A stretch of 64,000 bases of DNA from Mytilus californianus (GCF_021869535.1 NW_026262690.1:87589995-87653994), one strand, 5' to 3'; positions 1-10,599 are shown, counted from the first letter of the stretch. The notes: a model not told the origin generated them from the sequence alone. Translations and numbers: made by a program.

Positions 1-594
1 ATGAGTGTTTTTTGTTTATTATTCAATTTAACGACGAAGGCGAAGTGAAAGTAAATATTTCAACGTCGAGCTGGTTTGTGTTATTATTGCCGACATCTTG
101 TTAACATTAGTTACAAAAAGTAGTTCCGTCAACGTCGTCTTTCGAAAAATAAATACCTTTAAGAGCCACTACCGGAAGCCCTCTCGACCAATCATATAAA
201 TGTATTCCTTAATATGCAAATTGTATAAGAATTATAAGGGGATAATCCCGTTAGTTAAAATTAATCTTCATGAGCGTCCTCAAAATAAGTGTCCAATGCC
301 GTTTTTGTTTAGAGAGTGATAATAGGGTTGATATTAAGGTTGTTGCCCTCTTTTTTATAAACATATACTAGTTTTGTTTTCAATTAGATATCTGCTTCTG
401 AATAACAACTATTAATTTCGTCGAAATGGTATCACAGAGAATTTGAATTTGACCTGGGATTATCATGAACGACGTCATGTAATGTTGATACTGAAGATTA
501 ATTGGTGTTTAACGTTCTATGGCAAATATTACATGCCTATCAGAACTACATGTAGAACGTATTGATCTGATAAGGTATGTCCAAGACACGATGG
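1..594. other. AT-rich gene-free stretch
   Basis: I see no coding region, RNA gene or clear repeat. A short piece near 505-545 (a TTTAACGTTCTATGGCAAAT type motif) resembles the start of the dispersed repeat at 3551, so an old repeat fragment is possible. Confidence 0.5.
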
Positions 595-805
595 ATTTCG
601 ATATCGACAAAATCGACTATATCGTTTCGATATCAATATGCACCTTTACTATGTGTGTCACAGCAAACACAACATCAGCCGTCGATATCGATTCGATGTT
701 GTCAGTCAAATTGCATACCTGGCACTTTTCTTCTGGTTAAATTGTTTAAGTTTTCGATATTGACGATATCGCCGATATCCATTCGATATCGACAATATTT
801 TAACC
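595..805. repeat. CGATATC-rich degenerate short repeat
   Basis: The self-complementary word CGATATCG and close variants (TCGATATC, GATATCGA, GACGATATCG) recur many times. The same words reappear at 2357-2392, at the other end of the Penelope-like element. The element therefore either sits inside such an array or carries copies of it at both ends. Confidence 0.6.
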
Positions 806-814
806 AAATGTTTG

Positions 815-1182
815 TCTGCTACAGTTGTCCATGAAGATAATTCAGTTTCTCCTTGTTTTTTCTGAGTAAAAGAGGGACGAAAGATACCAGAGGGACAGTC
901 AAACTCATAGATCGAAAACAAACTGACAACGCCATGGCCAAAAATAAAAAGACAAACAGACAAATAATAGTACAGATGACACAACATAGAAAACTAAAGA
1001 CTAAGCAACACGAACCCCACCAAAAACTGGGGGGGGGGGGGGGGGGGAGATCTCAGGTGCTCCGGAAGGGTAAGCAGATCCTGCTCCACATGTGGCACCC
1101 GTCGTGTTGCTTATGTTATTACAAATCCGGTAAATAGTCTAATTCGGTAAGTCACATTTGTGAAAAGGGAAGGGTATTGTAG
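815..1182 (-). mobile_element. 3' untranslated tail of a Penelope-like element
   Basis: On the minus strand this directly follows the stop codon of the RT reading frame at 1183. It contains the words GGTGGGGTTCGTGTTGC, CCATGGCGTTGTCAGTTTG and GTCCCTCTGGTATCTTTCG. The same words recur at 23650-23815, 26460-26740, 44860-45325 and, weakly, 35890-36010 and 59735-59855. It is therefore the 3' tail of a multicopy retroelement, often found without the coding part, as expected for 5'-truncated copies. Confidence 0.75.
1029..1047. repeat. 19-bp G homopolymer
   Basis: Nineteen consecutive G residues lie inside the retroelement tail. The sister copy at 26.6 kb has ordinary mixed sequence at this place (GGGTGATCTCAAGTGCTCC). 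Confidence 0.95.
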
Positions 1183-2392
1183 TTACGACATAAGGAACAT
1201 ATCCGATATCATCTGTGAAACGGTTATTCCATAACGGTCAACCAACTCGTGATGGCGTCCGTAAAATTTACGAAGGGATGATTTCAACTTCACCATGAAC
1301 TCTTGGCTTAATAGCTTCCTTGTGAGCAGCAATCCTCTATCAAGGAAATCATGATAGGAAACACAAGCCCGGGAATATCGTATCAATTGGGAGATATATA
1401 CTCCGTATGCAGGCGCTGCTGGAATGTTGCTACATAGAAATGGAAAGTTCACAATTGGGAAGCTGAAATCATCTCTTTTGTCGTAAAGTTTTGTTTTCAA
1501 CCGACCCTCGTCAATTTCTAGATGTAAGTCAAGATATGAGGCAGATATAACTGTATCTGTAGTATCCTTTATCTCTAGTTCGATGGGATAGATTCGTTCA
1601 ACATAGTCACCAAATTTTGTATTATTTAGTGAGAGAACATCATCTATATAGCGGAACGTAGAGTTAAAGGATATTGCTAACTTCTTATCTTTCTTCCTGA
1701 GAAGTTCCTGTATGAAGTCAGCCTCATAATAATAAAGAAACAAGTCGGCAAGAAGAGGGGCACAATTGGTTCCCATTGGAATTCCGACAGTCTGTTGAAA
1801 AACACGTCCTCCAGACGTAACAAATATGTTGTCAATCAAGAAATCAAGCATCTTGATAATGTCAGTTTCAGAAATTTTTTTGTTTGAATCAGAGTGATTC
1901 TTTACAAAGTAGGATTTATCCCTCCCCAAGACAAGATACTTGTATCTTCGTTCGCCATTCTTTTTAATGAAACAAAGTAATACCAACTCTTTCAATTTGT
2001 CTTTTAGTTTGGAATGGGGAATACTTGTGTAAAGTGTAGAAAAGTCAAATGTTTTAATACTATTGCAAGATGAGAGAGTCTTAGATTATATGTACTCTAA
2101 AAGATCTTTGGAATTTTTTAGTATCCACATCTGATTCACGCCACCTCTAGAATAGGCAGTTTCACAATAACTTTGGAGCCCGTCTTTGATTGCTGATAAA
2201 ATAGATGTTAATAATTTAGAAAGAGGTTTCGTGGAGCACTTGGAAGACCCAGCAATATACCGTTGTTTGTAAGGACACTTATGTAGTTTAGGTATCCAAT
2301 ACAGTGATGGAAGATCCAGTTCTTCATCTTTGGTTGAAGTTCCAAAGAGTAAGCTGTCGATATCGAAGATATCAATTCGATATCGATTCCAT
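1183..2392 (-). pseudogene. Penelope-like reverse transcriptase, one in-frame stop
   Basis: A single minus-strand frame runs from about 2392 to the stop at 1183 and is broken only by one TAA at 2086-2088. It shows reverse transcriptase motif A (TFDFSTLYTSIP), motif B ([15 protein letters not shown]) and the catalytic YIDD box of motif C (FRYIDDVLSLNN). Further on it reads [18 protein letters not shown] before the end. This layout fits a Penelope-like element RT; no GIY-YIG endonuclease domain can be seen after it, and the 5' part of the element is missing. The matching 3' tail follows at 815-1182. Several other fragments in the window carry the same C-terminal words, so this is the best preserved member of the family here. 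It is probably not active as it stands because of the stop. A related RT-bearing retroelement class is the main alternative. Confidence 0.75.
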
Positions 2393-2402
2393 TTCAACAT
2401 TT

Positions 2403-2830
2403 AATTTTTTTGTTCATGATGTTTTCTATTCATTTCATACATGTTCTTCGCGTATATTTTATGATGGTATCATACTAAACCTTTAACAGGAGGGATTGTG
2501 CTTGATTTTCATATGATGAAGACATAATCTTTCAAAGAGTTTAATTGAGGTCTGGAGCTGGCATGTCAGTTACTGCTGGTAGTCCTTTGTTAATTTATGT
2601 ATCATTGTCATTTTGCTTAGTTTCTTCTGTTACCTATTCTAACATCGGACTCGGACTTCTTTTGAACTGAGTTTTACTTTGCGTATTGCTGTGTGTCTGT
2701 TTATTCTACATTAGCTAGAGGTATAGGGGGAGGTTTGATATCTCACAAAACATGTTTAACCCCGACGCATTTTTGCGCCTGTCCCAAGTCAGGAGCCTCT
2801 GATTTTTGTAAGTCTTATATGTTTTTCTTT
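2403..2830 (+). mobile_element. Retroelement tail, inverse of 48870-49250
   Basis: Words such as GGTCTGGAGCTGGCATGTCA, CATCGGACTCGGACTTCTTT and GTCCCAAGTCAGGAGCCTC occur here and, reverse complemented, at 48870-49250. There they follow an RT-like C-terminal reading frame (49271-49543). I read this as the 3' untranslated tail of that retroelement family without its coding part. Confidence 0.6.
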
Positions 2831-3271
2831 AAATTTTGGTTCATTTATATGTTTCGCAGGTTAGTATGACGTCCATTTTCGCTGAACAAGTATCAAAAGC
2901 CTTTCTAAAATCCATGAAGGTACAAAACATTTTTTTTAACAAAGGACAAATTCAATAATTTCTCAAAATTTGTTGCTATAATCATCACATTGTGATTTAA
3001 TACCTAATAAAAACAATCCGAATACAGTATTTTTACTTTTTATAGAGCTATATTTTTATTTTCTACTTCTTATTTCAAGTGGTTATCCACTCATGTAATG
3101 CTGCTGTGAATTTCAAAGTAAAAAATACTTGATAGAAGGCACTTTTTAACCCAATAGAAACAGCAGAAGATTTGTATTTCGATAAAAATATATGATTATG
3201 TGGATTTTTGCAAGTGTGGAAAGCCATTATCACAGTAAACGACGTAACTACTAATTCTTTTTATTTAGTAA
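2831..3271. other. No recognisable feature
   Basis: AT-rich sequence. I found no gene or repeat that I can support. Confidence 0.5.
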
Positions 3272-3273
3272 TA

Positions 3274-3450
3274 CAGTGAAACCTGTCTAAACCGAACCTC
3301 TTCGGGACTTCAGATTTTGTTCGGTTTTGGCAAATGTTCGGTTTAATCAGGTTCACAACGCTTAAAATTTGATATTACTGGACTTCAGAACATGTTTGGT
3401 TTTTACAGGTTTTCGGTTTATGCAAGATTAGGTTTAGACAGGTTTCACTG
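3274..3450. mobile_element. 177-bp pogo/Tigger-type MITE
   Basis: Terminal inverted repeats start CAGTGAAACCTGTCTAAACC and end with the complement (TTTAGACAGGTTTCACTG). The element is flanked by TA on both sides (3272-3273, 3451-3452), the target duplication of Tc1/mariner-pogo elements. It has no coding capacity. It has the same length, 177 bp, as the related element at 17554-17730. Confidence 0.8.
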
Positions 3451-3550
3451 TAAATGTTTTTTCATGAACATTTTTGTCAAGTACAGTTTGGATCAGAAAT
3501 ATGGGCATCAAATATATGTATACAAATATGACGGCGCAAAGAATCTCCTC

Positions 3551-3965
3551 AAAAGATTGATTGATTGATTGTTCGTTGCTTAACGTCCAGTGGCAAATAT
3601 TTCATGCATTTTCAAGACGAGAACAAATTAACAATAAATACAATAAGTAGGTCCTGTAATAGAGGTCGTCCGGGATGAAGGTCGGGGAAACATGGACTGC
3701 CACGGGAAAATGAGTGTATATTGGATAGGGACAGAAACTATACAATATGAACTCCCCCGAAAGAGTTGTTGCAAGTGGCACTCTCTTAACACGAGGCGTC
3801 GGATTTAAAGTCCCCATTCTGACCGGACGTGGCTGCGAACTTGTACATCCCGCAAAGCCAAAAGGACACCCCACTTTTGCGAGGGTGTTACTTCCACAAG
3901 GAGGAAGGCAAATGGTGATCATATTTCTATTCCCCAGTCACCCTTTGGGTTTCCTCAAAAGATGT
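3551..3965 (+). repeat. Possible dispersed repeat beginning GATTGATTGATTG
   Basis: A short GATT run is followed by TTCGTTGCTTAACGTCCAGT and a fairly GC-rich body that contrasts with the AT-rich surroundings. Weak echoes of its first part occur near 505 and 5150. It is likely an old dispersed element, but I cannot name its class. Both overlapping open frames on the two strands look incidental. Confidence 0.35.
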
Positions 3966-3972
3966 ATACTAT

Positions 3973-4315
3973 AGTCAACAAAAGTAACGATACACAAGTT
4001 TGAACTCCATTTTATCATAAAATATAATAAATAGGTTAAAAACTGTTAAATTATCCAATAAAAACATTCATATGCAAATCAAATGCATATAATTGAAAGA
4101 ATCTCACCAACTTGGGAGGTGAGAAAATACCGTGTTATTGAACACAGGGGTCAAATTTGTTTTGAGGAAAATGATTACAAAAGTCGGCACTTAATTTCGA
4201 AGATGAGAATTAGGCATTCAAATATCTTCAAATGCATTCAAAATTTTAAGCAGACCATGTTTACGTTTAAAGTTTTAAGTTCTAATATCGATTTTTGGCT
4301 TTTTGGGTGAAAATA
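3973..4315 (+). repeat. Left half of a dispersed repeat split by the 3.6-kb insertion
   Basis: It aligns base by base, with scattered differences, to 41803-42140 (for example AAAAGTCGGCACTTAATTTC and AGCAGACCATGTTTA in both). At 42133 the repeat runs on directly into the sequence that here is found only at 7950. Confidence 0.8.
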
Positions 4316-4374
4316 CGAATTTTGAAATAACAAAAATTGCAAAAAAAAAATTCGCGTATTTGCCTCGGTTGCAC

Positions 4375-4534
4375 GCCATTATTCCGACAGCCCATTACTC
4401 CGACAGCTCATTAGTCCGACGGCCCATTGTTCCGATAGCACATTAGTCCGACAACCCATTAGTCCGACAACCCAATAACTCATACAACCCATTGCTCCGA
4501 CAGCCCAATAATCCGACAACCCATTAGTCCGACT
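4375..4534 (+). repeat. Array of about ten 16-bp units, left end of the insertion
   Basis: Units read CCATTATTCCGACAG, CCCATTACTCCGACAG, CTCATTAGTCCGACGG, CCCATTAGTCCGACAA and so on, 15-17 bases each, down to the CCGACTC at the end. Confidence 0.9.
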
Positions 4535-4575
4535 CTTAGAAATAATTATTGCGCGGTATCAGGGTAAAATAAAAA

Positions 4576-4990
4576 ATGTCTGTCTGTACTATAACGTATA
4601 TGTTATTACATATGTACAGAAATAATTCCTTATATGTATTATATGATAGGTATAGTTCGAATACTGTTTATATACTTAATTCGAAATCTGTATATACGTT
4701 ATTAAAATTTGTGTATAGAGGTATATGTATATTATTCAATTATGTATTCTCGCGCTATGTATTTACAGAATTCAAAAAACGGATATACAGAACTATTTCT
4801 GTATGGATATAATACTTCGAATTACGTATATACGGAATTGTGACGTAATAATTCTTTTCATATGCAAATACAGACTATACAGAATTTTAATTATATATGT
4901 ATATATCGTATATATATGCATAATTCAAATTACTTTATACAGGGAATTTTCTATACAGATTCTCATCAAACTATTTTCAACAAATTAGGC
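4576..4990. other. Very AT-rich TATA/TATACAGAAT-type block inside the insertion
   Basis: Dense TATATGTATA and ATACAGAAT words occur on both strands. The small open frames across it are low-complexity and I do not regard them as genes. Confidence 0.5.
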
Positions 4991-5540
4991 GGGGTCAGAA
5001 TACGATTTGCATTATAAAATACAGAATCTATTCTGTATATTGGATATTGTGTGGCTCCAATATGGCTAAATCCGACCCGCCGCCTTAAGGATTAGGTGGG
5101 CGTCTCTGTGTCTCATTTAAAACAACCTACGACTTTTTTAAAAAATTGATTGGTTGGTTGGTGATTGCTTTACGCAGCATCAGCACAAAAAATCTACATC
5201 GCGGCGAGAAAAAATCTTAAATTTGCTTAAAAGTGAGGCAAACTGATGGATGCATTTTTTTAACGCGACCTAAGGGATTCTACTGGGCCCCGTATTGTAA
5301 TGCATTAACATCAGTGTACATTTTACAAGATATTGTCAATAATAGTAGTATCTGTTTTCTTTAATATTCGCATTTTGAAATTGACCTTCAGCATCACGCG
5401 CTTTTTTAAGAGATATTGACGCCAGTTTACTCCAAAATTATAAAAAAAATCTATACGTTAGTGTTATGCACAGTCAGATTGCCTCAACAATTTTCTTGAC
5501 TTAACCAATGAATGGTAGACAAACCAAGCGTTATTCCAGG
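4991..5540. other. No recognisable feature (interior of the insertion)
   Basis: Moderately AT-rich sequence with no gene or clear repeat that I can support. Confidence 0.4.
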
Positions 5541-5560
5541 AGAAGGGCAATCTAATTAAA

Positions 5561-5619
5561 ATATAGAACTCTGATTTCGTTATACTCCATATCAGTATAA
5601 CGAAATCAGAGTTCTATAT
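5561..5619. repeat. Perfect 25-bp inverted repeat (hairpin)
   Basis: The left arm (5561-5585, starting ATATAGAACTCTG) is exactly complementary to the right arm (5595-5619), with a 9-base loop TCCATATCA. CTAATTA and GGAGAAGGG occur on both sides, as direct repeats. Such a perfect palindrome is either young or kept by selection or correction. Confidence 0.95.
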
Positions 5620-5814
5620 TCTAATTAGGAGAAGGGAAATCATTTGACAAAGACTAACGCGGGACAAGAAAGACACACAATGTTTTAAATACATGATTTT
5701 TTTATTAGTTGTTATAGTGCAAGTAGCTGCGAGTACTCTCAGATCTGTACTTTATGTATTTGTTGTAATGAGGGATGTATAAATACCCTGTTACGTCAAT
5801 TGTTTTGTTATAAA

Positions 5815-6005
5815 TTAGGCCGTTAGTTTTCTCAATTGAATTGTTTCATATTTTTCATGTCTGGACTATTTATAGTATAATACGGTATGGGGTTTACTCA
5901 TTGTTGAAGGCCGTACGGTTGCCTATAATTGCTTACATCCACTTCATTGGAAATTTGGTGGTAGTTGTCTCTTTGGCAAGCAAACCTCATATCCTTACTT
6001 TCATA
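5815..6005 (+). repeat. Dispersed retroelement tail, family C
   Basis: It contains the family words TAGGCCGTTAGTTTTCTC, TATGGGGTTTACTCATTG, AAGGCCGTACGGTTGCC and GTCTCTTTGGCAAG. Related copies lie at 10190, 16060, 30600, 36225, 38440, 41510 and 56720. It is probably the 3' tail of a retroelement with a short 3' end. Confidence 0.6.
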
Positions 6006-7835
6006 TTACACAAAAACAAGCAATAAACACTTAAAACTAGTTAAACCAACGTATATATATTGACCTCCATTGGATTTTGTTTTGTTATGATTGTTTTTCA
6101 CCAAAATATAAAAATGAAAAAGAATCCATTGTGATACATACAGCCATGTATTAAGCATATTGACCTAAGTGGTGGTGGAGGCTCCGTTTACATGTTTTCA
6201 CTAAAAGAATATACGCTGGGGTTACGACAAATTACCCTGTCTCTATTTTCTTGTCTTTCGTGAAAAAAATAACATTTTGCTACGGATCCCAGGACAATTT
6301 CTGCATAAATCTATATTGATGTTGTCGGAAATCTTTGGATAGAACTGTTTGGGGGCATGATTGGTTCCTTGCATGACAGCCTTTCAAATTCAATAAAGAA
6401 GTAGTCCCAGTTTGCAATGGTCCAAGTTTGTTATTGAATAAAATATCAAATCAAACAATTAAGAAAAAAACATGACCCCCCTCTCACAAAAGATAAATGG
6501 TCGGTGACTTCAAGGTTCACGTATTTTGGACGATTATAATGATTTAAGCTGATTGGGTGATCTCGGGTAAGATGCTGTACACCGTACAATCGACTACTTT
6601 TTTTAAGAAATCAGATGTAGTCCACCAAAGAACATTTCTAAGATTTCCATCAATTGGTCATTGCCATAAAATTTGCATAATCAGGCGATCACTGCATACA
6701 ATCTATTTTAGGAAAAACAAAGGGGCTCTGGATCTTTATAATAGATCTACAGCCCTGAAATTTCCAGAGGAAGTAGAAACTACATTCGAGTCATGAATAT
6801 TGTTTGAAACGTTCACAAAGATGGTGAAGGGCCTATAAAAAATTATACAGAACATATCGAACTCTTATGTTTTACTTGTGTTTGTATTGTTATTTTCCAT
6901 GCACATATTTGGCTTACATATCTTGTTAGTTTAAACTCACTTCATCAGGACCCTCGCCCTCAAGGGACTATTTGCTATCCCTGTTGTACATACAATTGTT
7001 CGCTTGTATCTTTTTTGTCCTTCGACAACTCCCAAGCTTCCTCCCCAACCCAACTGCATTATTAAAGTGGCCTGTTTTTTTTCAAGATTTTGATTTTAAG
7101 ATAAGCTCGGGATATACCCCTACATATATATTGAGTGTCATCTCTATGTCTGAACGACCGTTATGGGAAGTGCCGTGTGCTGTCTATTTATTTCGTGGAT
7201 TCGTGTTCCTGAACATGACATTCATCAAATGCACAGTGGGTGTCTTGGTAGGAGCAGTAGTTGCTCATCTTTTAGGAGCACATAGTTCGTCCTATTTGTC
7301 ATCTATTTCTTCTGGACCCTGGGTTTGTATTTGTCTCGTGATTTTCCTTATTTTTTACTGACGCTTCATTTGTCGCCATTTTCCGCGACAAAATTAAATA
7401 AAACTTAGTTGAGTGATACACGGAGTTGCAAGTGTTACGACCGAAGAGGGCGGGTAGGGTTATTCAACTCTTAATACATTTATTTATGTAGTTAATAGTG
7501 GTGAAACTTCACTCCCTTGATACGAAAGGGGGAACCGAGAGTCAAGAGACAAAAACAAAACCGGGGACTAGAACAGCACAGAACGACAATGGACACACAA
7601 ACGCCGAAATATAAAGACAAATAAAATACAACGGACCCGTAAAACGGAAAGGGGGAAACGAGGATAAGGACTCAGCAGTTGCAATAAGCATGATTATCAA
7701 CTCCAAGGCACTGAGACAAATATCCTGCATGAGAAGAATAATTGGAATCTAAACGGACAACCACTAATATTATCGAGAACGGATTTGGCCTTTTGGAGAA
7801 AATTTACCCATGCATACACTTATGACAGATGCAGT
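6006..7835. other. No recognisable gene (interior of the insertion)
   Basis: An open frame of 129 codons at 6972-7361 is rich in hydrophobic residues, but it has no family motif and normal base composition for the area, so I leave it out. A purine-rich stretch at 7550-7740 looks like a repeat of unknown type. Confidence 0.4.
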
Positions 7836-7919
7836 GTCGGCATAATGAGCTGTCGGAATAATGGGATGTCGGAATAATGGGACGTCGGAATAATGGTTGT
7901 CGGACTAACGGGATGTCAC
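7836..7919 (-). repeat. Array of five 16-bp units, right end of the insertion
   Basis: Units read GTCGGAATAATGGGAT and variants, the reverse complement of the left-hand array units at 4375-4534. Confidence 0.9.
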
Positions 7920-7949
7920 CTTTGCCTTAAATCAATCTGGTTTTGATAA

Positions 7950-8045
7950 GAAAATAACACTCTGTAAATATTAGACCAATCGGGCAATTATTTACCTTGG
8001 TACAGTGTATCCAATTTCATTATATATGGAAAATACATTGCCTTG
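7950..8045 (+). repeat. Right half of the split dispersed repeat
   Basis: It matches 42138-42225 (GGGCAATTATTTACC, GTACAGTGTATCC, TATATGGAAAATAC). It continues the left half at 3973-4315 across the insertion. Confidence 0.8.
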
Positions 8046-8256
8046 TATCGTTTCTTTTGTTAACTAGTATATAACAATTAACCGCTTCAATTACTACAGT
8101 GAAATATTATTTTCTAATTAAATGTATTCATTGCTGATAATATTTATGAAATTAAAAATTTCCCTTTTTTTTATTAAGACAACCAAACAACACAAAATTT
8201 CGAAGTTATGAAAAGGGTCAACTTACGGATTTTATCAATAAAACAGTGTCTAATAT

Positions 8257-8285
8257 CTGAGACTACTGTGTTATAGTAGTCTCAG
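8257..8285. repeat. 11-bp perfect hairpin
   Basis: CTGAGACTACT, a 7-base loop GTGTTAT, then AGTAGTCTCAG. Confidence 0.9.
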
Positions 8286-8350
8286 CTTATGTATAATCCA
8301 GCTAAACACCACTCGTAGTCTTTAAAAATGTGTGAGTAAATTTAGTATAT

Positions 8351-8437
8351 GTAAGAGAATGAGAATCCCTTTCTTCATGATTAAGTACGAGCGTTAGCAA
8401 GTACTTATCATGATGAAAGGGATTATCATTCTCTTAC
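8351..8437. repeat. Long imperfect hairpin, about 37-bp arms
   Basis: The left arm starts GTAAGAGAATGAGAATCCCT and the right arm ends GGGATTATCATTCTCTTAC. The arms pair with two mismatches and one bulge around a 12-base loop (GAGCGTTAGCAA). It may be a small foldback MITE. Confidence 0.9.
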
Positions 8438-10189
8438 AAACTTAGAATATTGTAAAGTGCTCAAGGCTCAAATGATCTCTTGATTGGTTGTATTCAAGAA
8501 TTAGTTTCATTGTTAGTGCAATGTTTATGAGAAATGCATGACTACCTTTTTATGTATTTCATTTATGAATAAGTTTGTGATGTAAGGACTTTCTTATGAT
8601 TTTTGAAAATATAATTCATTGTGTTTAAGACACTAGATGACACAACAGTACAATGAAATGGTGGGAATTGTATTAGTTTCGTGATTGTGAGTATGAACGT
8701 TATTCATGTAGTGTTTAAGTGAAGTATTACCTTTTTGTTTATTTACAGTTCAATTCATTAAATTCAAAATTTGAGTTAAAGCTAAATTTTTATTTCACAG
8801 CCAATATTTCAGTCCAGCTCTTTCCATCAATTGCTACTTCATTATGTCAGGGACATATTCGAATGAAATGCCTCTAAAATTTTTAAATATATTCAAAAGT
8901 TAAGTGAAATTCCCTTTTTTTATCAGAATATTGGAAATTACTTCTTATACCAAACGCGGATTTTTTTTTTACTTCTTTGCACTGCTTTGGTAGAGTTTAA
9001 TTTTTAGTAATTTGAAGTTATATTAAAATATTCTAATTAATTATTGTAATTTTTTTGTTTGTTTCAAAATTAAAGTTTCATTTATTAGTCTCTTTCAATC
9101 GCAAATCCTTTCAAACTGATAAATGTGCTTCGGGGCAGTTGTAACTCATTTATAGAAACTCTTTGTTTTGAACTGTAAATAGGCATAAACAATAGGATAT
9201 CCCTTAATGTTAATAAGAACATGATTTACATTCATTCTTCACAATTAAGAAGCATCAAATCCTATTATTTCATTGGTCGAGAGCAATATGCCATATTCTA
9301 AACTATAAATTAAAGATGTTCAATAAATTCTATTGTTCTAGAATTTTAAATATAAGTCCTTGTTAACTTTGTTATTATTATCGATATTTTAAATAAGGAG
9401 AAGTTTTGAATTCCATTTCTCTTTTTTTTTTTTTTTTAAATATTAATATTGATGATAAAGGGTGCGATGTTGTTATTTTTTTATTTTTTGCAAAAAACTC
9501 AATCAAAATACCAACTTTCTTAAACAGTCGTGGATTGATTATATACATAAAAAAAACAAGTAAATAGTCAAATGTTATGCTACACATTTTAGTAAAGTTA
9601 ACATCTATTCATGAAATCTGATACAGATGAAATTAAACACTACAATATAACATCTCGGGTATTTAAAAAAAATCATATTTCAGACGTATTTCGTCATGGT
9701 TTCACATACATGTACATGTACCTATAAAACCACAGCATACGCAACAAAAGCTGATGATATTTATCGACCACATCCTGTTATCTGCATGGGATTGAAATAT
9801 GTTATACAACATTTTTATTTATATACATATATACGGACATCAAATTGGAAAACCCCATTTTTTAAATCTAATTTTGACATTTGAGGTTAAGAATTAAAAT
9901 AAGTGAAATCATTAAACAAAAGAGTACGTTTTAGCTCAAATGGTGTCCTCTGTAAAAGTGGAAAATAGAAACATAGGTTTTATAATTACTAGATTATTTC
10001 TGAAACTCATATAAATTTTATGTTCAATTTGCTGATAATGTATCTCAAAGAAATTGGGAGTGACAACGACATAGATCAAGACATCAAGGCCTAATGAACA
10101 AATATTTGAACAATTATCTGTCTGTTATTGAATACTAATTCAGCACTATAAAAAATAATCTTAAGGTTGAATTGGCGCCTATTAAAACG
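8438..10189. other. AT-rich stretch with no recognisable gene
   Basis: There are T-runs (for example near 9421-9438) and low-complexity AT sequence. Short open frames on both strands lack motifs. Confidence 0.5.
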
Positions 10190-10480
10190 TTTAAACCCGC
10201 TGCATTTGTTTGCACCTGTCATAAGTCAGGAATCTAATGTTCAGTGGTTGTCGTTTGTTGATATGGTTCATAAGTGTTTTTTATATAGATTAGACCGTTG
10301 GTTTTCCTGTTTGAATTGTTGACACTAGTCTTTTTAGGGACCTTTATAGCTTGCTGTTCGGTGTGAGCCAATGCTCCGTGTTGTAGGCCGTACTTTGACC
10401 TATAATGGTTTACTTTTACAAATTGTGACTTGGATGGAGAGTCGTCTCATTGGCACTCATACCACATTTTCTTATATCTA
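10190..10480 (+). repeat. Dispersed retroelement tail, family C (long copy)
   Basis: This is the longest plus-strand copy of the family: TTTGCACCTGTCATAAGTCA, AGACCGTTGGTTTTCC, GTTGTAGGCCGTACTTTGAC and, at the end, GTCGTCTCATTGGCACTCAT. It has no coding potential. Confidence 0.65.
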
Positions 10481-10599
10481 TAAACATATTCTCTATTAAT
10501 TATGAAATTTAAGGAAACCAATTCTAAATATGAAGCTGGAATTTCCGATCGAATTACCGCGTGGTTTTAGTTCGGCCCACATCCTTTACTGATTTCACT

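Larger units (their letters stand above)
4316..7949. mobile_element. 3.6-kb insertion with inverted subrepeat arrays at its ends
   Basis: The flanks 3973-4315 and 7950-8045 are contiguous in the related repeat at 41803-42225, so this segment is an insertion into that repeat. GAAAATA borders it on both sides (4309-4315, 7950-7956) and occurs once at the empty site, a plausible 7-bp target duplication. Just inside the ends are arrays of a 16-bp unit (CCCATTAGTCCGACAA type) in inverted orientation: about ten units at left, five at right. The outermost 50-60 bases on each side are not obvious inverted repeats of each other. The interior holds an AT-rich block, a perfect 25-bp hairpin and an old retroelement tail. 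No transposase is recognisable, so it would be non-autonomous. The structure resembles foldback elements. Confidence 0.65.

Noticed and set aside
853-1137. 94-codon plus-strand frame with a poly-Gly run
   Set aside because: It is the reverse of the retroelement tail, and the glycines come from the G homopolymer.
2866-2918. Possible small exon: acceptor tttcgcag, then a short frame MTSIFAEQVSKAF up to gtacaa
   Set aside because: Splice-like ends around 50 bases are common by chance and no neighbouring exon with matching phase was found.
4375-4534. Regularly spaced 16-bp units considered as a CRISPR array
   Set aside because: The units follow each other without unique spacers, in eukaryotic DNA with introns, and with an inverted partner array.
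6972-7361. 129-codon hydrophobic open frame inside the 3.6-kb insertion
   Set aside because: No recognisable motif, no repeated membrane pattern typical of a carrier, and base composition equal to its surroundings. A frame of this length is expected by chance in this much sequence.
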